64,000 nucleotides of DNA, taken from the NCBI RefSeq assembly GCF_004210375.1, contig NC_134831.1:42132035-42196034 (forward strand). Direction: 5' to 3'. The notes below the pieces were generated by a model. The model was not told the origin of the DNA, made no database searches, and saw nothing but the letters and a program-made list of their open reading frames with translations. This document shows positions 61,401 through 64,000 of this stretch, piece by piece (the first letter of the stretch is position 1; every line of letters begins with the position of its first letter). The translations under genes were made by a program, and so were the position numbers. This DNA comes from Tachypleus tridentatus (Eukaryota; Arthropoda; Merostomata; Xiphosura; Limulidae).

Positions 61401-62973
61401 ATTTTCAGTTTATTAATGCAGCCGTAGAAAAAAAAGGACCATACTCGAAATGATAAAAATTCAAGACAAATGAGAGAAATTATTGAGCAAAAACTATAAA
61501 AAAATATACTTTAGATTCAGAACATCAACACTACCAAAAATTTTTAATGAATCTTAGCAATCTGATAAATTACAAAAGCATAAATAACATGAGCTTCATT
61601 AACTTTTGTTTTTGATCTGGCATTAAAGATTATTTTCTGGAGCATGTGTCAGCAAAAACATAGAAGGTAACAAAAGAACATACACAAAATTACAAATGGC
61701 AATAAAGTTGATAATACTTAATATTTATGATTTTTGATTAAGCCATGATTTCCAAACACACACTTAGAAACCAAAATGCACACATAATCCAACTCTAGAA
61801 ATCTCTAATAATCACCCTGAAAAAAGGTTAATATAATACACGTAAAAAAATTACTATCTGAGCTGAAACATGCAAAAACTACATCTACAGAATCATGTGT
61901 TGGGTATAGGCTGATGGATAAAAAGTGTAAGTTTTTCATCAAGCTCAGTTGAATAATAATAATAATAAAAAATAAGATCTAGTGAGAAAAAGATAGGGGT
62001 AAACACTGTTATTAGAAGTAATAAAAATCAAGGTTCCAAAAACAGGCTTATCAATACATTTGTTAAAAACACAAAGTCCCTAACATTTGGCCAAGATACT
62101 CAAAATGGAAATATGGTTGCAAATGAGCTACATGAAGAGTAAATGTTAAACTGTATGCATTATAAAAAATAATACTAACTTACAAAAGAGAAATATCTGC
62201 TCCATTCTCCAACAGGAATAATGCACTCTTTACATCCTGGTCTATTATTGCCTGATGTAAGAGACTTAGTCCTTCAGAGTTTGTGACGTTGATGTTAGCC
62301 CCATAACTTAACAGTTTATGGGAAATTTTGTGAAGACCTAAGTCAAGGGCTAGGCTCAATGGAGACTGGTCTCGAGAATTTTTAAGATTAAAGTTGGGGA
62401 CTATGATTGATGGATCAGTGGAATGGTGCGTATAGACTAGAAATAAATAGAAAAACATGGACTATTTATGCAAATATATACAGATATTTGGTACTACTAC
62501 TGCTACTATTACGATTAAAAAGACATAAAAAGTCTTAAAGACTCTTCTGTAATCTTGAATACTCAAAGCAAGTCAATGCGTCAATACCATTTCTAATACA
62601 GATTTAAAAGTTTCAGTGCACACTTAACTGCTTTAATATTTTAAAACCAAAAACAGGTTACAATTGAAAATAACTTAAGAATTAAAAAACGTTAATATAT
62701 TCTATACATTCACAGGTATTATTTTTCAGTTTTAACATATTGTGCCTCACCTTTATGTTCTATAATTGCATTAACAGTTTCCTCATGGCCATTCTTTATT
62801 GCTAAGTGCAGAGGAGTTTGCTGAAAAGCAAAGTTTTCATCATCTTCAGCAGTGAGCACTTCAATAGCATTACGATCAGTTGTCTGGATATTAGGATTAG
62901 CTCCTTGCTGAAGCAACATAGTAGATAAGTTTGATAACCCATTCTCACAGGCTACATGGAGGGGACTTTCTCC
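37271..62973 (-). CDS. ANKFY1: ANKFY1 / Rabankyrin-5, C-terminal 677 residues (13 exons; 5' end outside window)
   Basis: Rab5 effector on early endosomes and macropinosomes; its FYVE finger binds PI3P. Thirteen exons, read right to left, join in frame (2034 nt): 62973-62751, 62436-62184, 60950-60782, 58178-58060, 57215-57059, 51249-51049, 50759-50583, 50332-50185, 47435-47345, 43650-43526, 41261-41115, 37990-37900 and 37403-37271 (TAA). Every phase fits. About a dozen ankyrin repeats (SPLHVACENG, TPLHLAIKNGH, TPLHLSCAWG, TPIHIAIANQ, NFLHVAIQ, TALHLAAS and others) lead to the family-specific VNIFNFQVATKQLLFRLL, then a FYVE domain at about residues 607-668. The eight zinc ligands (CLEC, HHCRHC, CSRC, VCEMC), the basic RKHHCRHCG and RVC are intact. 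Human ANKFY1 is about 1170 aa, so the BTB domain and first repeats lie past 64000. Confidence 0.96.
37900..37990 (-). CDS. ANKFY1: ANKFY1 exon, first half of FYVE finger
   Basis: Acceptor 'tttggtcag', donor ACTG|gtaggc. Encodes FLPREPPWAEGEYCLECGTK, then FNIKTRKHHC. The last Cys codon (TG|C) is split across the intron. Confidence 0.96.
37991..41114 (-). other. ANKFY1 intron (FYVE-proximal)
   Basis: Contains one full SINE at 38338-38618. The rest is AT-rich. An 80-codon minus frame at 38559-38801 partly overlaps the SINE and has no family match. The stretch 40620-40990 is A-rich with 'cacaa' words. Confidence 0.7.
38338..38618 (-). repeat. tRNA-derived SINE, full length, with target-site duplication
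   Basis: A complete reverse-strand copy: tail side 'cacaaagctacatgac', body with 'gctagtcatcagtgcccactgcc', head ending near 38618. The 10-bp direct repeat CTCAACATCA flanks it at 38328-38337 and 38619-38628. Box B is mutated, so the copy is old. Confidence 0.85.
41115..41261 (-). CDS. ANKFY1: ANKFY1 exon, linker before FYVE
   Basis: Acceptor 'tgttttcag', donor TTAG|gtcaga (non-consensus after GT). Encodes LLLAYMNGNGNLSRAIVRAG, then GVNIFNFQVATKQLLFRLL, the most diagnostic ANKFY1 stretch outside FYVE. Confidence 0.96.
42240..42670 (+). mobile_element. CR1-type LINE 3' end
   Basis: In an ANKFY1 intron. Reads RLVALWNGLPLDVVEAVNLS, then LFKRSLDRYMND at about 42470-42570, the CR1 C terminus. 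The 3' tail 'ggatggtccaaccaagatgg' follows. Confidence 0.75.
43526..43650 (-). CDS. ANKFY1: ANKFY1 exon, last complete ankyrin repeat
   Basis: Acceptor 'gtgtatag' before AGGTCAG is the one that keeps frame (the next AG would not). Encodes GQTPVHVLAQYGKENAAAIF, then PEYPVNNPDAEGNT. Confidence 0.95.
43922..45531 (+). mobile_element. Tc1-family DNA transposon, 1610 bp, IR/DR type, near-complete
   Basis: Bounded by TA at 43920-43921 and 45532-45533. Inverted repeats of about 200 bp (43922-44127 and 45329-45531) begin CAACA(G)AAAGTGTT and contain 'acccctgcgtc'. Each repeat carries a second internal copy of the AGAAAGTGTTC motif at its inner end, near 44109 and 45334, the IR/DR layout of Sleeping-Beauty-like elements. 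Encloses one transposase pseudogene. Sits in the ANKFY1 intron between the 43526-43650 and 47345-47435 exons. Confidence 0.92.
44300..45285 (+). pseudogene. Tc1 transposase, inactivated by two stops and a frameshift
   Basis: ATG 44300 begins MAKRKQLSSDLKNPIIVKY. Paired-like HTH domains follow (STVQSIISKFKLTGSTANL, GRPRR-type linker as SRCPTKISERTKRK, then HLTHNDIQKLV). The catalytic triad is present: WSDETKIELFG, QHDNDPKHTSK and SHDLNPIENVW (DD34E). Breaks are a TAA at 44720-44722 where Trp is expected, a one-base shift at about 44805-44822 before the KHGGG-LIMLWG block, and a TGA at 45070-45072, again where Trp is expected. The terminal stop is at 45283-45285. Few lesions suggest a fairly young insertion. 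Confidence 0.92.
46731..46883. repeat. Local tandem duplication, two copies of about 84 bp
   Basis: 'gtttatctgaagatgtgacat' type blocks start at about 46731 and 46815. They share GTTTATCTGAA, ATGTGACAT, AACTTTAT and CTGACAA. Lies in an ANKFY1 intron. Confidence 0.85.
47345..47435 (-). CDS. ANKFY1: ANKFY1 exon, ankyrin repeat
   Basis: Acceptor 'cacttgtag', donor CAG|gtttgt. Encodes LHLACQKGNLATCRVLLTES, then RINAEAHNL. The terminal Arg codon is split with the next exon. Confidence 0.94.
47757..47781. repeat. (CA)n microsatellite
   Basis: About twelve CA units in an ANKFY1 intron. Confidence 0.9.
47838..48017 (-). repeat. Decayed tRNA-derived SINE
   Basis: Keeps 'gctacacaagag', GGGCTACTCTTTTACCAAT and 'tccgtggctg' in the order of the other reverse-strand copies. 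The head is largely lost. Confidence 0.7.
48183..48250. repeat. Short interspersed repeat, copy 1
   Basis: CTTAATATGCACAAA, then GAAGATGAA, TTGTGTA, ACTGAGC and AAAGGGTTAA. A second copy lies at 56649-56715 in another ANKFY1 intron, same orientation. Confidence 0.65.
48770..49450 (-). mobile_element. CR1-type LINE remnant
   Basis: The minus frame at 49431-49210 reads VRDKLANRVEEWLDRRKQKI, then VTSGVAQGSVIRPLLFLI and TDDL, the CR1 RT palm. It continues LHKSADIIKVL...DAADLQKDLNHLV near 49190-49100 in place of the FADDTKL block, and ends near 48780 in a CR1 C-terminal motif. Confidence 0.8.
50185..50332 (-). CDS. ANKFY1: ANKFY1 exon, ankyrin repeat
   Basis: Acceptor 'tttctcag', donor AATG|gtgaga. 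Encodes LLAGANINDMTLQKQTALHL and TICSVLLENSVDFDALD. Confidence 0.95.
50583..50759 (-). CDS. ANKFY1: ANKFY1 exon, ankyrin repeats
   Basis: Acceptor 'gtttggcag', donor TTG|gtaaaa; 59 whole codons. Encodes LDNKGRNFLHVAIQKSDIES, then LTPLHLAVETGAEMIVRNL. Confidence 0.95.
51049..51249 (-). CDS. ANKFY1: ANKFY1 exon, ankyrin repeats
   Basis: Acceptor 'gtattacag', donor CAG|gtaaat; 67 whole codons. Encodes DAEGKTPIHIAIANQN, then RDRQGLTPFATAMMLKNNKA. Confidence 0.96.
51825..53470 (+). mobile_element. Tigger/pogo-type DNA transposon fossil
   Basis: Plus strand in broken frames: MTLAEKIDNL and VASIGQEYDENES (CENP-B-type HTH region, 51825-51900); EKACSLYKYVV, then GKGWFTKFKQ (second HTH, 52090-52200); NTSGDLKCKLM; LIWDDAPLYD; FLPLNTISILQPIN (52725-52775), matching 'FLPPNTTSLIQPMD' of Tigger DDE transposases. 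Stops throughout and catalytic positions altered. I did not find its terminal repeats. Confidence 0.8.
51977..52321 (+). pseudogene. Tigger transposase fragment (longest open part)
   Basis: A 114-codon frame spanning the second HTH (CENP-B type) and the start of the DDE domain: VATHEKACSLYKYVV, GKGWFTKFKQCFIQHKLKLS, SFLEFIKKI. Confidence 0.75.
54170..55110. repeat. Intronic repeat family, copy A
   Basis: Aligns by eye, with gaps, to 59590-60540. Shared words include 'gaaattcaca', 'catttcatta', 'agttccaa', 'atcaaccaac' and 'tctcctct(g/a)'. A third partial copy is at about 56480-56640. No ORF. Confidence 0.6.
56480..56715. repeat. Intronic repeat family (partial copy C) plus short repeat copy 2
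   Basis: 56480-56640 resembles parts of the 54170 and 59590 copies ('ttcacaaacaaatcttt', 'aaaatatttcatta'). 56649-56715 is the second copy of the repeat at 48183-48250. Confidence 0.5.
57059..57215 (-). CDS. ANKFY1: ANKFY1 exon, ankyrin repeat
   Basis: Acceptor 'tatatctag', donor CAG|gtaaga. Encodes SGCNLNTARRPSPDGRGDEE, then DGQTPLHLSCAWGLERVV, ending DLNTQ. Confidence 0.95.
57757..57894. repeat. Foldback (hairpin) element
   Basis: Arms of about 60 bp pair with few mismatches: 'agaacaaaatc', 'actgcattaaaaac' and 'aaacctct' on the left recur in inverse complement on the right. The loop is a few AT-rich bases around 57826. Lies in the intron between two ankyrin exons. Confidence 0.88.
58060..58178 (-). 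CDS. ANKFY1: ANKFY1 exon, ankyrin repeat (CDCDCW)
   Basis: Too short for ORF finders. Acceptor 'aaccatag', donor AGAAG|gtggat. Encodes VKHGCDCDCWGEGPGG, then LLHRSLDENNESVACFLIR. The neighbouring exons supply both split codons, which confirms the call. Confidence 0.93.
58179..60781 (-). other. ANKFY1 intron
   Basis: Holds repeat copy B. Between 58440 and 58860 there is a unique-looking stretch with a small perfect dyad (CCAGATGTGCAACATCTGG at about 58597), with no other signal. Confidence 0.6.
59590..60540. repeat. Intronic repeat family, copy B
   Basis: Counterpart of 54170-55110, same orientation, in the ANKFY1 intron two exons upstream in the gene. No coding potential. Confidence 0.6.
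60782..60950 (-). CDS. ANKFY1: ANKFY1 exon, ankyrin repeats
   Basis: Acceptor 'ttcattag', donor TTG|gtaaaa. Encodes TKDNDTPLQLAIKRH, RGADMNVLDENKNYPLWVAL and EDIASIL. Confidence 0.94.
60951..62183 (-). other. ANKFY1 intron, nothing recognised
   Basis: AT-rich, with a short (AAT)n run near 61950-61970. No element or ORF that I can support. Confidence 0.6.
62184..62436 (-). CDS. ANKFY1: ANKFY1 exon, ankyrin repeats
   Basis: Acceptor 'atttctag', donor TTTT|gtaagt. Encodes SPLSLALDLGLHKIS, GANINVTNSEGLSLLHQAI and ALFLLENGADISL. Confidence 0.93.
62751..62973 (-). CDS. ANKFY1: ANKFY1 exon, ankyrin repeats (first in window)
   Basis: Acceptor 'ttttgaaag', donor AAAG|gtgagg. Encodes GESPLHVACENGLSNL, then ANPNIQTTDRNAIEV and TPLHLAIKNGHEETV. 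The acceptor is weaker than the rest, so the exon start is the least certain of the 13. Confidence 0.85.
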
Positions 62974-64000
62974 CTTTCAAAATGGAATTAAGAAAAAGTC
63001 CATAATTTACTTTCTCTAGTATTTGTTTTATCATTAAGCACAAAGTTACACAATGGATTACTTGTGCTCTACCCATCACAGGTATCAAAACCTAATTTTA
63101 TGACAGGTAAAATCCTTACTTCCCAATGTTATAATGAAAATATTTTCCACAGTATTAAAAAAGGGAAAAAAGAGAGAGACATCAGTTTTCAGGAAAGTCA
63201 CATTTCTGAAATAGGTCTCAAAATATTTCATGTTACCAGTGGTGTATTTAGGTATAGACTACAGAGGGATCAGTGCCAGGACCCATTGATAATTTTACTA
63301 CATGTAAAATTACATAAGATGTAGGGTTGACAAAAATTATTAGTTCCTGGGCCTACTCAACTTTAAATCTCCCACTGTATGTTACCATGTTTTGCTTCAA
63401 AATGTAGTAATGTTTTCAGGTTTATTGCCTTCCAAAAGCATTAATGCTATCATGTTTATTTACTTGTCAAAAGCATATTTATCTGTCTTCCAAAAGCAGT
63501 CACACTGTCAAGTTTAGTTGTTTTTCACAATTATTTACATTTTTTTTAGGAAGCACGTTATTTACTAAGTAATGCGAGTTTCAATGGATGATAGTACAAG
63601 TAAAAACAATAACAAGATTTTGAGTAAAATATTATAGTGATGTTATTATGCCTTGAACAAGAAAATTTAAACAGTACATGAATAACTAACATCAGGGTGT
63701 TTTTCAAACAAAAAATATGGTTCTTAAATCTGAATAAATGTTTTACTTTAAATTATAAGAAATCACAACAAAATATTTATAAGAGTACATAAAGTTTTTT
63801 TAATACTGAATTTAAAAACCCACCATTAAACCAAAACGTTTCAGAAGAAATATTATTGTGTCACAACAGATTTCTTGGACAATCAACTTTCAACAGCTGA
63901 TATCTTCAAAAATTTTAATTTGAAACCAATGACTTTACTTAATGTTTCATTTTCCAGGTATTTTTTCTATACATGTATTTCATGTTGGTTTATAATCGTG
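62974..64000 (-). other. ANKFY1 intron running off the window
   Basis: Carries a SINE fragment. The 86-codon + frame at 63064-63324 starts in that SINE and is not credible as a gene. The next 5' exon is outside the window. Confidence 0.6.
63021..63115 (-). repeat. SINE of the second family, partial
   Basis: 'aagcacaaagttacacaatgg', then 'tgtgctctacccatcacagg' and 'tatcaaaacc' match the copy at 34444-34556. Confidence 0.7.

Noticed and set aside
1-64000. CRISPR arrays, operons or prokaryotic defence systems
   Set aside because: Spliced animal genes and eukaryotic transposons throughout; the only repeat arrays are micro- and minisatellites.

Overview
This is AT-rich, intron-rich animal DNA. 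It carries parts of three host genes with ordinary GT-AG introns and many decayed transposable elements. Two tRNA-derived SINE families, many CR1-type LINE tails, a Jockey-like LINE, Tc1/mariner/Tigger fossils and a GIY-YIG Penelope element fill the gaps. From memory, the SINEs (one opens with a TTTGTTTGTTT-like stretch and contains 'GGGCTACTCTTTTACCAA') look like those of horseshoe crabs. I therefore infer a chelicerate, probably a horseshoe crab. This is inference; no database was searched.

Layout. (1) 304-6241, + strand: the last four coding exons of VPS33A, the Sec1/Munc18-like subunit of the HOPS and CORVET tethering complexes. (2) 9720-19734, - strand, tail-to-tail with VPS33A: a six-coding-exon gene whose assembled product is 297 aa. 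It resembles HCFC1R1 (HPIP). A 3.6-kb Jockey-like LINE sits in its second intron. (3) About 19.7-37.2 kb: an intergenic stretch of repeats, including a foldback SINE pair, CR1 fragments, a 363-bp MITE, a Penelope-like element with a hammerhead-like core, a Gypsy RT remnant, mariner remnants and a degenerate minisatellite. (4) 37271-62973, - strand: the last 13 coding exons (677 residues) of ANKFY1 (Rabankyrin-5), made of ankyrin repeats followed by a C-terminal FYVE zinc finger. The 5' exons (BTB region and first ankyrin repeats) lie beyond the right edge. Its introns hold a nearly complete Tc1 element (43922-45531), a Tigger fossil, CR1 tails, SINEs and low-copy intronic repeats.

Function. 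VPS33A and ANKFY1 both act in the endosomal pathway: SNARE assembly and tethering, and PI3P/Rab5-linked early-endosome trafficking. They lie in the same 64 kb with one gene between them. I saw no new biochemical system. The points most worth a second look are the HCFC1R1-like protein without a visible HCF-binding motif, the IR/DR-type Tc1 element, the hammerhead-like core in the Penelope 3' region, and a repeat family shared by two ANKFY1 introns.
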